64,000 nt of DNA from Hymenopus coronatus (Eukaryota > Arthropoda > Insecta > Mantodea > Hymenopodidae): NCBI GenBank assembly GCA_030762935.1, contig CM060883.1, forward strand, positions 49,665,001 through 49,729,000, given 5' to 3'. The translations under genes were made by a program, and so were the position numbers. Numbering within the stretch: position 1 is the first letter of the stretch; the number at the start of each line of letters is the position of its first letter. This document shows positions 38,801 to 43,934 of the stretch, piece after piece. The notes under the pieces were generated by a model. That model was not told the origin of the DNA, made no database searches, and was given only the letters and a program-made list of their open reading frames with translations.

Positions 38801-41800
38801 AAAAAACATGAGAATGCTATAGTTTAAATCCCATACTGTTTGAAATAAATTGTGCTGGAAATAAATCATGCATTTTATTGAATAGCGCACCTATAAATTA
38901 CATTTAAATTGACAATGAGCATAAATAAAAACAAATAAGAATGTTAAAATAACAGTTATATTGAAGGTAAGAACACTTATCTAAACTGTTGATTCATCTG
39001 TTGTTTATGCTCAAATTCAAAGACTTCTGTTTCTTCATCTCATTTTTCATTTTCTTAGCATAGAATCACATTATCTGTGAGCCCTATGGCATATGGCAGC
39101 TCTAGCTTTAGCTCATGAAAGGAAAATTGTAAAGTAAATATAAAAATTAGTATCTAACTGAAATTTGCCATTAGATCAGTTGTTTGTAACAAACACAGTA
39201 GTAATAATGATTGGGGAACAAATTATTATTAGATAAGTATTTTTTGTTCTTGCAGTTACAGGCATAAGTATATATGTTGAAAAATTAAGTTTTTATTTAT
39301 GGACACTCTTTAACTGCTGTGGGTCTAAGTAAATGTTATGCTAAGACCATGGAGGATGACATAAATTTTGAACATGATGGCGCGATCTGAAGTACAAAAC
39401 TTGGTACCATATAAAATATTTTTCATTATGTAATTATTAGTATAGCGTATGCATTTTTTTAGCAATAGACTATATTTTCCATTATTGTCCTTCGTTTCTG
39501 CTTTTATTGTATTTTGCAAAGAACATAAGAACTTGGGTTAGTCAGAACAGAAATTGTGCAATCTTCTGCTATGTTCAGTAACCTTAGATCAGATTATGTG
39601 TTGCCAACAGCACAACTGGCATCTTATTTATTTATTTTTTTTTTTTTGTAGCTTAACTTCGTTTGATCTGGTTGGTAATATCGGACAATGAATGAAATTG
39701 GTGTAATGTTGCTCAAATGATCTTGGGGTCCAAGTTACTCTATATTCGTCTTCTCAGGATAAGGGAACCACCCCTCCCCCCCAAAAAAAAACCTTATCCG
39801 GGTAACTCACCCTAAACGAGATTCGAACTCGCAATCTGTTGAATTTGAAGCACACTACCCCCACGCTACCCAGGCCAACTGGCATCTGTTTCCATTGTAT
39901 TCTTTTATAAACATACAGGGAGAAAAGTGACCTATTATCATTCTTTCAAGCTATGAAAGAGCAGATTGTCTTGAGTGTTTTTCCTTACTAATTTTTATCC
40001 ATAAAGCTTTCCATTCTTGAGATAATTATATTTTATTTTGCGCAATATTGCAACACAGTAAATTCTAAAGGTTCACTTTACATTCTTCAGCTTCTTCTTC
40101 AAATAAACACTTCTGGTATGCAAATTAACAAAGAATTACACATGATTGTAATGTAACCTAAATATCATATGGAAAATGGAACTGAGGAAGCATTTACAAT
40201 ATTATGCAAAGTATTAATAGGAACACTTATTTATAAAGGTAAATAAAAGCTTGAGAAATCTAAATTACAAGAATATTATTTCTATCTTTGTGAGTTATAA
40301 AACTGGGAATAATTAAAGAAAGACAAGACCAGAAAATCAATGAAAACTTCTTTTTAATGTTTAAAGAAATTGTTGTAAATGTGCACCCCTTGCCAACACA
40401 TATGCATCACAATGTTTTCTGCAATTCTCCTATTCTCTACAAAAAATGTCTGGATTGTTTTTTATTTCTTCCTCTGCAAAAAGTTGTAGTACTTTGTTTT
40501 AAAATAAAATAAAATGCATTATAGTACAGTGTGGACTTCTGATAGTGCATGTTTCTCCCTTTATTGTGTATATTTGGATATGTAATAGTGCATGGAAATC
40601 TGATCTTTAATAATGGTAATGTGAGACCTCTCACTGACTTATGACTACAAACTAAATGTGCCATGCTAACTGGTATATAGTGCTATGATAGAACAGAACT
40701 TATGTGTGTTTTCATTACATTCATGATCCCAATTGGCCGCGACAAAATGCAGATTCAATACTAGTGATTTCTGATAATCAGGGTATGAACTTTATTAAGA
40801 ACATGAATTGTAAAGTCAATGTAAATTTATAACTAGGACCAGTTGAAAAGTTCAATGCCACAGCTGGGATTTGAACATGGTTCTCCCGCTCGCCGTATAG
40901 TTGCTCTAACCATTGAGCTACTGTGACAATTTTCCGGTATGCCATTCAATCTTCCAACCGATTATATGTGTGTTTTAGCCGGTTCAACTTACCAGTATGT
41001 CTCACTTCAGAGAACTACCTTAATGGTGACTTACCATCATAAGTACTTAGTATCCAGGTAATATTAACTAGTTATCGCCAACATACAGGCATACTGTTAC
41101 CCTGTGTACCTTTCAATATATACAAATGAGAGAAGCATTACCATTAGAATGATTATAACTAGGAGTTATTTCTGGGCAGTTTTGCCATGGGCTGCTGGAG
41201 TAATATGGTCCAAATGCTTTGTCCATATCTATGAACATCTTCAGTGGTGCAGTCAAAGTTTCCATGGAGAAGATTTTGCTGCGACTGAAGCATTGACTGT
41301 CAGAGTTGCTGTATTTATGCTGGTTGGTTGGGGGCGGAGCTTGGCCTCTCTGGTGCAGTGCCTATTACTATTATTATACTCAGCTAAAGACTCCTGGGAG
41401 TCTCTGTCATCAACCGGTGTATACCGCATTCCCTGTTCTTGTGGCTTGGTATACTTTGGAACCATGCAACACAGTGTTAACACCAGAATCAAGGAATAAA
41501 AGATAACCATCGACTGGGCACACAGGTAGGTCTGCGATCGCCGAACACTCCATTGAGGCAGTGGAGGAATACATCATAAAATTCCAGGACACCAGCATCC
41601 TTTCATCCATTACCATGCCTGACTACAGTGAGAAGTCATAGAATTTACGAGCATTCTACAATTTCAACAAAAAAAGAAGAGACCTTAAAGCTTAACAGAA
41701 ATTGGCATCCTGTCATCGAAGGTAGGAAATGTCATAAAACTGGCAATATCAAAGCGGGCCAATCAGAAGGCACCTGCGCTGGAGAGGCCAAGCTACACCT

Positions 41801-42597
41801 CCAACCAACCAGCATAAATACAGCGACTCTGACACCCAACACTTCGGATGCAGTGAAACCTTCTCTGAGGAAACTTCGACTGCGCCATTGAAGATGTTCA
41901 CTGCAGTTGTAACTATACATCAGGACCATCTTATTCCAGTAGACCATGGTAAAACAGCCCGTAAATAATTCCTAGTTATATTGACTCCAACCGTGAAAGC
42001 CTGTGTTCTCTAATCAGTGTAAATTGTTTGTCTTATTCACCTTTTATGCTTGCAGGATATAAGTTTCACATTTTTTGGGCAGTTTTTGCTTATAGTAAAT
42101 GTTATGAAATGTAAAGTATGAATAGAAAATCAGTGTATCATCTAGGAAGTGATATTCTTTACTTTAATACATGTTTATTGTGGTACCAAGAAGAATTGTG
42201 GTACCATGTGTGACAGAAAGAGCCAGTACTATGAGTTCTTCAAGGATTCTTATAAGGTGGCACTCCCACATATTAATTCTAAACATTTACTGCACTGAAC
42301 AGTTTACTTATTCTAAATTGTATGTCACCACAAATGCTTTGTTGGGTGAGGGAAAGTTTTATGGGTTTTTTTTTTTAAGGAATTTAACAAGTATGCATGT
42401 AAATGTAACTTAAGGTTTTTAACATTAGTGTTTGTTGTGTCTAGATCAAGGTGATGCACAAGCAGTTACTGCTGTTCCACAATGCCGTGTCTGCATACTT
42501 CTCTGGGAACCAAACTGCATTGGAGGCCACGCTAAAGCAGTTTAATATCAAGGTGAAGTCCCCAAATTCTTCATTACCTTCATGGTTGGAACAATAG
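6827..42597 (+). CDS. Arfip: Arfaptin (AH/BAR-domain protein), six coding exons
   Basis: Joining 6827-7022, 24057-24233, 25766-25875, 32764-32975, 38428-38602 and 42445-42597 gives 1023 nt, that is 340 codons plus TAG. This is close to vertebrate arfaptin-2. All joins keep frame and all introns are GT-AG. Residues 1-90 are Pro/Ser/Thr-rich linker. Residues ~93-120 are an amphipathic helix region ('[17 protein letters not shown]'). Residues ~124-322 are the AH/BAR domain, which dimerises into a crescent. Known family role: a trans-Golgi membrane-curvature sensor that binds PI4P through the helix, and GTP-bound Arl1 (also Arf and Rac1) through the BAR dimer, acting in Golgi export and secretory-granule formation. 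Strong markers are '[10 protein letters not shown]', '[15 protein letters not shown]', '[11 protein letters not shown]' and '[19 protein letters not shown]'. The frame has no defects. The span of almost 36 kb is due mostly to transposon-filled introns. Confidence 0.96.
8225..10150 (-). mobile_element. LINE with RT and RNase H (R1/LOA/I-type), 5' truncated, antisense in intron
   Basis: Reading down from 10150 on the minus strand: RT motif '[19 protein letters not shown]' (about 10003-9947), then in another frame 'GYANDVVIL' (about 9910-9884). The canonical active site is YADD; here the first Asp reads Asn. Next comes connecting sequence resembling '[10 protein letters not shown]', then RNase H: 'VFQAELYGI' (Glu), '[10 protein letters not shown]' (Asp) and '[19 protein letters not shown]' (8885-8829). 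The C-terminal block with '[19 protein letters not shown]' ends near 8544. A 3' UTR to about 8225 contains 'CCACAGAGGCTTCAGTCCGG' on the minus strand, typical of R1/LOA-type ends. Several frameshifts and stops make it dead. Confidence 0.8.
8544..9192 (-). pseudogene. RNase H domain and C-terminus of the antisense LINE
   Basis: Two overlapping frames (8941-9192 and 8544-9056) together carry the RNase H fold. Acidic residues sit in 'FQAELYGI' and 'YPDSPKS', and the distal motif is '[20 protein letters not shown]'. The frame break lies near 8960-9030. This retrotransposon RNase H class removes template RNA during reverse transcription and is found in I-, LOA- and some R1-clade elements, which is the basis of the clade call. 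It is a relic with no expected product. Confidence 0.75.
10165..11310 (+). mobile_element. Penelope-like element (RT plus GIY-YIG), degenerate
   Basis: An N-terminal RT segment reads '[20 protein letters not shown]' (about 10208-10267). The ORF at 10314-10715 holds '[20 protein letters not shown]' and the active-site region '[10 protein letters not shown]', where Penelope RTs have YVDD; both Asp codons (10488-10493) read Asn. It ends in '[12 protein letters not shown]'. A GIY-YIG nuclease remnant follows at about 11102-11190: '[20 protein letters not shown]'. A-runs at 10579-10598 and near 10896-10922 interrupt the frame. GIY-YIG after RT is the hallmark of Penelope-like elements. Terminal repeats were not identified for this copy. 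Confidence 0.8.
11371..12258 (-). repeat. R1 repeat, near full length
   Basis: The minus-strand copy of R1 starts at its 3' end ('TTACATTCACATGACTTTCT', 11381-11400) and ends at its 5' end ('GTATGTGTAGAGAAAGTAAA', about 12232-12251). It contains the internal 'AATACCAAGTTTGGTATTTA' palindrome-like block (12026-12045) and the CA-rich tract at 12077-12106. Confidence 0.7.
12850..13128 (-). mobile_element. SINE-A copy, truncated at its tRNA-like head
   Basis: The minus-strand copy matches the full SINE-A at 16638-16942 over the body and the B-box ('GGGTTTGAACCCGCG' as read on +). It stops before the A-box part. The 92- and 69-residue ORFs here are readings of this SINE, not genes. It lies head to head with the copy at 13346-13510. 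Confidence 0.75.
13346..13510 (+). mobile_element. SINE-A copy with 14-bp target duplication, internally deleted
   Basis: It is flanked by a perfect duplication 'TTAGCCAGGATTCA' at 13332-13345 and 13511-13524. The head resembles a tRNA: A-box-like 'TGGTGTAATGG', B-box 'GGGTTCAAACC', and pairable ends GCCCTCC/GGAGGAC. The body jumps from 'GGGCGTAAAAAT' directly to the last ~65 bp seen in the longer copies, so about 130 bp are missing. The exact duplication indicates a fairly recent insertion. Confidence 0.85.
13740..13915 (-). repeat. R1 fragment, 5' end
   Basis: Minus-strand R1 5' end: 'CCCAAAACATGTATTCCTGG' at about 13812-13831 and 'TAAAGAAAGTAAA' at 13901-13913 match R1 starts elsewhere. 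The interval 13916-14683 that follows is AT-rich with no recognised feature. Confidence 0.6.
14684..15557 (+). repeat. R1 repeat, best-preserved copy
   Basis: Reference copy for the family. The 5' end is self-complementary: 'CTACATGTACTATGTACATA' then 'GTGTATAGAGAAGG' can fold into a hairpin. Then come 'CCAAAAATTTGATACC', an A-tract, a TG-rich tract (14825-14850), 'CCAAACTTGGTATTTAAGTT', 'AAGAAAATCCCCCCACC' and 'CAAAAATGGCTCTAATGATT'. The 3' end is 'GAGAAAGTCATGTGAATGG' then 'AACACATCAGATTTTT'. There is no long ORF and no known protein motif. The first bases ('ACTTTCTCT' in other copies) are complementary to 'AGAGAAAGT' near the 3' end, suggesting a non-autonomous DNA element, but this is inference. 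Confidence 0.75.
15580..16095 (-). pseudogene. Possible LINE C-terminal fragment
   Basis: Read on the minus strand, 15760-15600 gives a zinc-knuckle-like stretch, '[18 protein letters not shown]', resembling the Cys-rich tail found after RT in several LINE clades. The rest up to 16095 is a pyrimidine-rich (+ strand) sequence with broken frames. The evidence is one motif, so the call is weak. ORFs on the + strand here are probably shadows. Confidence 0.35.
16569..16614. repeat. (TC)n microsatellite
   Basis: An uninterrupted TC dinucleotide run lies within a pyrimidine-rich stretch. Confidence 0.95.
16638..16942 (-). mobile_element. SINE-A, full-length copy with 13-bp target duplication
   Basis: Flanks 16625-16637 (TTATCTAGCCATT) and 16943-16955 (TTATCTATCCATT) differ at one base. 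On the minus strand the element starts with the tRNA-like head: A-box 'TGGTGTAATGGTTATC', then 'CTTCATATACCCAAGG', then a B-box. A ~200-bp body ends near 'CCATAAATAACATGCCATTT'. This is the longest copy in the window and defines the family. The 133-residue + strand ORF over it is an artefact. The pyrimidine-rich interval to 17873 holds nothing recognised. Confidence 0.85.
17874..18825 (+). repeat. R1 repeat, near full length, with an internal 59-bp duplication
   Basis: This second well-preserved copy is colinear with 14684-15557. A (TGTC)n-type tract lies at about 18018-18043. The block 'CCCAAACTACCCTTCATATG' occurs at 18171 and again at 18230: a 59-bp tandem duplication not seen in the other copies. 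The 159- and 95-residue minus-strand ORFs are shadows of the repeat. Confidence 0.75.
19135..19330. repeat. Degenerate minisatellite, first block (~44-bp unit)
   Basis: About four units are marked by a recurring 'CCATAACAGATGA' core, 'ATCTGCATGTG' and 'GAACTGTTC'. The same unit resumes at 19709-20290 after an interruption. ORFs with repeated Met/Gln/Phe residues are readings of the array. Confidence 0.7.
19440..19700 (-). pseudogene. Penelope-like C-terminal fragment between minisatellite blocks
   Basis: On the minus strand the ORF at 19802-19473 reads '[20 protein letters not shown]' then '[12 protein letters not shown]'. This resembles the segment after the GIY-YIG nuclease in Penelope-like elements. 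A similar stretch, '[15 protein letters not shown]', is readable at 37375-37545. The call rests on comparing these two with each other and on general recollection of the family. Confidence 0.4.
19709..20290. repeat. Degenerate minisatellite, second block (~44-bp unit)
   Basis: About a dozen imperfect units follow the pattern 'GAACTGTTCCATCCATAACA', then 'GGTGAAGGGCATCTGCATGT', then 'GGCA'. Some units are truncated to ~25 bp (about 19971-19995 and 20127-20150). Apparent ORFs are products of the array. Confidence 0.75.
20559..22251. mobile_element. DNA element with ~80-bp terminal inverted repeats, TA-flanked
   Basis: The left end (20559-20640) and the right end (22160-22251, reverse-complemented) match over about 80 bp. 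Shared landmarks are 'CCAGAATTC', 'CACAAATTGG', 'AGGATT', 'AATAAACAGT' and 'ATAGGGAACCTA'. TA dinucleotides border both ends (20557-20558 and 22252-22253). No transposase motif is visible in the 1.5 kb between the ends, so it is non-autonomous or gutted. Two tRNA-like minus-strand pieces (about 21135-21235 and 21975-22060) lie inside it. ORFs of 60-80 residues within are unsupported. Confidence 0.7.
21135..21235 (-). repeat. tRNA-like (SINE) piece
   Basis: On the minus strand a B-box-like 'GTTCGAATCCTGGC' and, upstream, 'AGTAGCTCAAGTG' (A-box-like) are about 65 bp apart. This is the tRNA-like SINE head arrangement. It is too degenerate to be a tRNA gene and no body is recognised. Confidence 0.4.
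22335..22990 (+). repeat. R1 repeat, diverged copy
   Basis: R1 landmarks appear in order with many differences: 'CAAAATTTTGATACCAAGAT' near 22366, 'GGGAATAAAATATACAATCC' near 22551, 'TTATGTGGAATAAGATTTTC' near 22669 and an ending near 22990. It is older than the copies at 14.7 and 17.9 kb. Confidence 0.55.
23190..24030 (+). repeat. R1 repeat, diverged, interrupted by a SINE-A fragment
   Basis: The 5' part (23190-23395) reads 'CCACCCAAAAATTTGGTACT' and 'TTTCCAAGAAAATTTCTCCA'. The 3' part (23550-24030) ends 'GAGTGAATAATGTGATTCTA'. The piece at 23400-23545 belongs to SINE-A. The R1 end lies only about 26 bp before the exon 2 acceptor. Confidence 0.55.
23400..23545 (+). mobile_element. SINE-A body fragment inside R1
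   Basis: 'GGCACATAAAATAACCTCAA', 'AGCAAAATTAAGTGAT', 'AGAATGGGATGTTGAG' and 'GCAGCAGTTAAGAGC' match the 3' half of SINE-A in the same order. The tRNA-like head is missing. Confidence 0.65.
24057..24233 (+). CDS. Arfip: Arfaptin coding exon 2 (residues 66-124)
   Basis: Acceptor CTTCAG|CACC and donor CTG|GTAAGT, phase 1 at both ends. It encodes a Pro/Thr-rich linker, then '[20 protein letters not shown]' and '[14 protein letters not shown]'. The latter matches the family's amphipathic helix region just ahead of the BAR domain, which binds PI4P and steers the protein to the trans-Golgi. The 'YKCTKQL' core is characteristic of arfaptins. Confidence 0.95.
24410..24785 (+). repeat. R1 fragment, highly diverged
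   Basis: 'CAAACTCAGTATTTAACTGC' (24606), 'TTTCAAGAAAATCCCCCTAT' (24652) and 'CATTTCAAGATATTCATTGT' (24715) follow R1 order. Two A-rich runs replace the A-tract of the family. Confidence 0.5.
24795..25150 (+). repeat. R1 fragment, 5' part
   Basis: It starts 'TTACTTTCTCTAATATACTT', the R1 5' end. It continues with 'AATACCAAACTTTATATTTA' and 'TTTTCAAGAAAATCTTTCC', and stops near 'AATTAAAATACCATATACC'. Confidence 0.55.
25155..25395 (-). repeat. R1 fragment, inverted 5' part
   Basis: Minus-strand R1: 'GCCAAAGTTTGGTACTTATC' at about 25158, a CA-rich tract (25218-25240) and 'CTCAAAACATGTATTTTCAG' at about 25303. Together with 24795-25150 it forms a head-out inverted pair. Confidence 0.5.
25766..25875 (+). 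CDS. Arfip: Arfaptin coding exon 3 (residues 125-161)
   Basis: Acceptor TTACAG|AGTTGG completes the Glu codon begun in exon 2; donor CACAG|GTGAGT, phase 0. It encodes the first BAR helix: '[20 protein letters not shown]' and then '[17 protein letters not shown]'. It matches the family segment with the conserved Tyr, Arg-Ala-Leu and Gln-Thr-Gln positions. Confidence 0.95.
26261..27497 (-). mobile_element. mariner transposon with broken transposase
   Basis: The left end 'GTTTGATAAGTTCTCAG' (26266-26282) and right end 'CTGAGAACATATCAAAC' (27474-27490) are inverted with one mismatch. The outer limits and TA sites are not certain. On the minus strand the transposase runs from a start-like '[20 protein letters not shown]' (about 27320). 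It continues through 'DETWI' (first Asp, about 26860), '[20 protein letters not shown]' and 'VIFHQDKAS' (second Asp, about 26620), and ends with '[19 protein letters not shown]' (third Asp, about 26520). The D,D34D pattern is readable across several frames, but stops and shifts inactivate it. Ahead of the left end a ~27-bp unit, 'TTAACCTAATAGTTTGATAA', is duplicated at 26229-26276. Confidence 0.85.
28446..29618 (+). mobile_element. mariner transposon, badly decayed
   Basis: The ends are inverted: 'TGAGGGAAGTTCAAAGT' on the left and, reverse-complemented, 'TAAGGGCAGTTCAATAAG' on the right, next to TA. Transposase remnants on + are '[20 protein letters not shown]' (28728), 'ENRKTITGQ' (29188) and 'HSSGVVATK' (29285). 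The third catalytic position reads Glu ('[17 protein letters not shown]', about 29349) and the second Asp is not readable. It is a relic. Confidence 0.75.
29757..29820. repeat. (TA)n microsatellite
   Basis: About 60 bp of uninterrupted TA, preceded by GTGTGTG. Tyr-Ile repeat ORFs on both strands are products of it. Confidence 0.95.
29826..30370 (-). repeat. R1 3' end fragments, split by SINE-C
   Basis: The start, 'GTTGCATTCACATTACTTTC' (29825-29844), continues after the SINE at 30090 with 'CATTACTTTCTCTATGCATT' and the minus-strand R1 3' region. At 30285-30350 a related sequence appears in the other orientation ('TCTCAGTTAACCTGAAGTAG'), so two R1 ends face each other here. Confidence 0.55.
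29845..30089 (+). mobile_element. SINE-C, tRNA-derived, with 11-bp target duplication
   Basis: Target duplication 'ACATTACTTTC' at 29834-29844 and 30090-30100. Head: A-box-like 'TGGCCGAGTGGTTAGACC' and B-box 'GGGGTTCGATCCC'. The GC-rich body contains 'GGTTTTCTCCAGGTACTCCG' and the tail is 'ACAAAAAAACAACAAC'. It is far more GC-rich than its surroundings and interrupts the R1 copy, so it is the younger insertion. Confidence 0.9.
31191..32420 (-). mobile_element. mariner transposon with ~28-bp terminal inverted repeats and TA duplication
   Basis: The left end 'CGAGGGCGGTCTGAAAAGTT' (31191) mirrors the right end, which reverse-complements to 'CGAGGGTGGTCTGAAAAGTT'. TA lies on both sides (31189-31190, 32421-32422). 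The minus-strand transposase begins near 32250 ('MKMDKIEY'). It shows '[16 protein letters not shown]' (first Asp), '[20 protein letters not shown]', 'FLFHQDNTP' (second Asp) and '[18 protein letters not shown]' (third Asp, in a shifted frame). Several stops and a shift in a C-run inactivate it. The length of 1230 bp is usual for mariner. Confidence 0.9.
32764..32975 (+). CDS. Arfip: Arfaptin coding exon 4 (residues 162-232)
   Basis: Acceptor TTTGTAG|CATGCA and donor GCAAG|GTGAGT, phase 0 in, phase 2 out. It encodes the centre of the BAR domain: '[20 protein letters not shown]', '[19 protein letters not shown]', '[15 protein letters not shown]'. These blocks are the most conserved in arfaptins and contain much of the dimer interface of the crescent. 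Confidence 0.97.
33178..33420 (+). repeat. Unclassified interspersed repeat
   Basis: 'TTTACTTTCTCTGCTACATA' resembles an R1 start. What follows ('GAGTAATCTCAAAAACTGCT', then 'CAATCGGTTTGGATAATTC') is the type of motif found in many arthropod interspersed repeats, and differs from R1. The class is unknown and the right boundary is a guess. Confidence 0.35.
33790..34500 (+). repeat. R1 repeat, diverged copy
   Basis: 'GTAAGTAGAGGTAGTATTGT' then 'ATTCCACCCAAAG' at the 5' side, 'AAATAAAATGTATACCTTCA' in the middle, and 'GTGGAAAATGTCACATTAAT' then 'GGAACACAAAGAGAC' at the 3' end. Confidence 0.55.
35020..35145 (-). mobile_element. SINE-D (tRNA-like head)
   Basis: On the minus strand: A-box 'GGTAGCTCAGTGGTTAGAGG' and, 45 bp on, B-box 'GGTTCAAATCCC', then 'TTTTTCAGTCTGATTCCACC'. 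The last block recurs at 35850-35960, which shows this is a SINE and not a functional tRNA gene. Anticodon-arm pairing is poor. Confidence 0.6.
35850..35960 (+). mobile_element. SINE-D copy
   Basis: 'TGGCAGCTCAGAGGTTAAAG', 'GATGCAAATCCTGGC' and 'ATTTCAGTCTGACTCTACCT' align with the minus-strand copy at 35020-35145. Confidence 0.6.
36290..37041 (+). mobile_element. mariner transposon with internal deletion, TA-flanked
   Basis: The left end 'TGAGGTACGTCCAGAAAGTA' and the right end, reverse-complemented 'TGAGATACGTCCAGAAAGTA', are near-identical and both continue 'AGTTCC'. TA flanks both sides (36288-36289, 37042-37043). At 752 bp it is well short of a complete mariner. The 5' half of the transposase is intact; the catalytic middle is gone and a C-terminal piece remains at 36841-36915. 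The flanking DNA is a tandem duplication whose second copy lacks the element. Confidence 0.9.
36452..36844 (+). pseudogene. mariner transposase N-terminal (helix-turn-helix) part, catalytic core deleted
   Basis: ATG at 36452 opens 130 codons ending TGA at 36842-36844. The product is the bipartite DNA-binding half of a mariner transposase: '[20 protein letters not shown]', '[16 protein letters not shown]', '[13 protein letters not shown]' and '[16 protein letters not shown]'. In a different frame, 36841-36915 reads '[16 protein letters not shown]' and 'VPCYDKCL' then stop, the expected transposase C-terminus. A single internal deletion thus removed the whole D,D34D catalytic region and shifted the frame. 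The reading frame before the deletion is undamaged. If expressed it could in principle bind mariner ends without cutting, but nothing here shows expression. Upstream in-frame codons from 36407 lack an ATG. Confidence 0.8.
37042..37369. repeat. Tandem duplication (~165-bp unit) with filled and empty mariner site
   Basis: Unit 1 continues after the mariner at 37042-37192 and unit 2 lies at about 37193-37369. Shared text includes 'ATCATTAAAATTCT', 'GAAGTTACATAATATGAG', 'TTATGCTATTTGGTGAATT' and 'ATTACTTTCATTGTTGGCAC'. In unit 2 'AACTTGTTATAAAATCATTA' (about 37201-37220) corresponds to the joined flanks of the mariner ('AACTTGTTATGATA' before, 'TATCATTA' after). Confidence 0.8.
37375..37545 (-). 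pseudogene. Penelope-like C-terminal fragment
   Basis: Minus-strand reading gives '[15 protein letters not shown]' across frames, next to 'FKHSKTV'-like codons. This parallels '[14 protein letters not shown]' at 19440-19700. It is short, broken and assigned by that mutual resemblance. Confidence 0.35.
37665..37935 (+). mobile_element. SINE, B-like, with A-rich tail
   Basis: 'GAGGTTGTTAAGGCACAGAC' as degenerate head, B-box-like 'TGGTTCAAATCCTGC', then 'TTCTTTCCAGGTTTTCCTCA' resembling the SINE-B body, and a tail 'TTTAAAAAAAAAAAGAG' at 37920-37936. The 78-residue ORF over it is not a gene. Confidence 0.55.
38428..38602 (+). CDS. Arfip: Arfaptin coding exon 5 (residues 232-290)
   Basis: Acceptor TTTTTCAG|GATAGAA completes the split Arg codon (AG|G); donor AATAGG|GTAAGT, phase 0. 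It encodes '[20 protein letters not shown]', a variable loop, '[20 protein letters not shown]' and '[14 protein letters not shown]'. These form the distal BAR helices near the Arl1/Rac contact face in family structures. Confidence 0.97.
39291..39361 (-). repeat. SINE-A remnant
   Basis: 'TTATTTATGGACACTCTTTA' then 'ACTGCTGTGGG' is the SINE-A tail. It is joined directly to 'ATGCTAAGACCATGGAGGAT', its tRNA-like head. Almost the whole body is deleted. Confidence 0.55.
39625..39875 (-). mobile_element. SINE-B with 12-bp target duplication
   Basis: 'CAACTGGCATCT' flanks it at 39613-39624 and 39876-39887. On the minus strand: A-box-like 'TGGCCTGGGTAGCGTGGG', B-box 'GAGTTCGAATCTCG', 'TACCCGGATAAGGTTTTTTT', and an A-rich tail (T-rich on +, 39625-39650). 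Confidence 0.85.
40840..40935 (-). mobile_element. SINE-D-like copy
   Basis: On the minus strand 'AGTAGCTCAATGGTTAGAGC' (A-box), 'TGTTCAAATCCCAGC' (B-box) and 'GTGGCATTGAAC' match the SINE-D copies at 35.0 and 35.9 kb. Confidence 0.55.
41154..41980 (+). mobile_element. Penelope-like relic: GIY-YIG fragment between ~212-bp inverted terminal repeats
   Basis: Left arm 41154-41363 and right arm 41768-41980 are inverted copies. For example 'CCAACCAACCAGCATAAATA' on the right has its reverse complement on the left, and 'ATAATTCCTAGTTATA' answers 'TATAACTAGGAGTTAT'. The spacer encodes the GIY-YIG nuclease on +: '[17 protein letters not shown]' (41416-41466), 'SVNTRIKE', later '[14 protein letters not shown]' (about 41676-41718), with frameshifts. 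The RT is absent. Penelope-like elements are known to have terminal repeats (pLTRs) in direct or inverted arrangement. Each arm carries a hammerhead-like core (see findings). Confidence 0.75.
42445..42597 (+). CDS. Arfip: Arfaptin coding exon 6, C-terminus (residues 291-340)
   Basis: Acceptor GTGTCTAG|ATCAAG, then '[20 protein letters not shown]', '[20 protein letters not shown]' and '[10 protein letters not shown]' before TAG at 42595-42597. The last BAR helix and the short 'PSWLEQ' end match arfaptins closely. An internal AAG|GTGAAG could act as a weak alternative donor. Several AATAAA motifs follow, the first plausible ones near 43167 and 43778, but the true polyadenylation site cannot be chosen from sequence. 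Confidence 0.97.
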   Translation: MKVMHKQLLLFHNAVSAYFSGNQTALEATLKQFNIKVKSPNSSLPSWLEQ

Positions 42598-43934
42598 TAG
42601 CAAAACATGTAATATTATCTGTTAATGTTTGAACTGTTCCAGTGATATAAGACAACACAAAGGTGCTGCTATTCTGGTCATTCACCTGAAATTTCTATCT
42701 TAGGTTTCTTCTGTTTGTTCATTACGGACAATGCCATATATCTTCTAGCCTCACTGAACGTTTGCGTAGATCTTAAGTTCCTCATATCAGTGCAAAGCAT
42801 ATTTTTGTTGTGGTCCTTAGCTTCTTATTGTGATTTTTATGTTGGAACTGCATAAACTAGCTTACTGAACCTAGAACTTATGTTCTGTGCATTTTAAACC
42901 AAACCTAAAGAAGCTATAAAAGTACTTACACAGTGTGCGATGAAGTTCAGTGGTTCGCTGTAATGACCATTGCTACATTTTTGTGTCATAATGTGTAGCA
43001 GTTTACTAGATAATGTTAATTAAATGAAATGTACAGAAACATTCATTAGTACTCCCAAGACAAAACTGTAACGTGGTGGGATGCAAAAGTGTCTTACTAA
43101 ATTAAATATAAACACAGCAGACTTTTGAACTGAATTGCAAGGCATTGAAAAATAGCAGTTTAAATTAATAAACAGCTATAAAAATAGGATCTTATTTATT
43201 GGGATTGTTACAGATATGTTATTAACATTTATCAGTGTATAAATTAAAAACCTATATGATAATATTATAAGTATATACATTCTTAATTTTTAATTAGTAT
43301 ATTGGATAACAGTGATATGAAAAATGAACTTAATTGGAATTACATGTGTAGTAAAACCTCGTTAATCTAGATTAATTCTTGCCAGGTTGTACAAATTAAA
43401 GCATGACAAAATTAAAATAAATAATGAAGTAATTTCATCATTGCCAGTGTAGTAAAGCATACAAAAATAGCTGTTACCATTCTGTATCTTCCAATTTTTT
43501 TTATTAACCACATTCATTCACACAGGTAGTTGATGTTATTCAAGATACAGAATTGTGAGCAGTCTACAGTTCAAATAGTGCAGGAATTGCTCTCCCATAC
43601 TGGCATACTGGGGGTTTTTCTAGGTTTTTCATTTCCTCTAAATGGAGAATACCAAGAAATGGTTGAACTTTGGCCTGGAATGTTTTCTTACCGAATATCC
43701 TTTACCAATGAATACTTCATTTCATTATCAACCCCTGAGGCATTGTAAATAATAAGAATGGTGTAATAGTGTTGTAAATAAAATAACCACATTCAGCTGA
43801 TATGGCAATATTCTTCCACATTGCTTTCAGTGATGAAAGGTGGAGGCTATGTTGGATCACACTTATATGGATGAAAGAATATGTATCCATATTGTTAAAA
43901 GTAGATTCTGATATGTTGTTTTTTCTATGAAACA

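Larger units (their letters stand above)
38603..42444 (+). other. Arfip: Arfaptin intron 5 (3.8 kb)
   Basis: Donor GTAAGT, acceptor 'TTGTGTCTAG' ending at 42444. Contents: SINE-A remnant, SINE-B, SINE-D, Penelope relic with inverted ends. Nothing is recognised at 38603-39285, 39365-39612, 39890-40835, 40940-41150 and 41985-42430. Confidence 0.85.
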
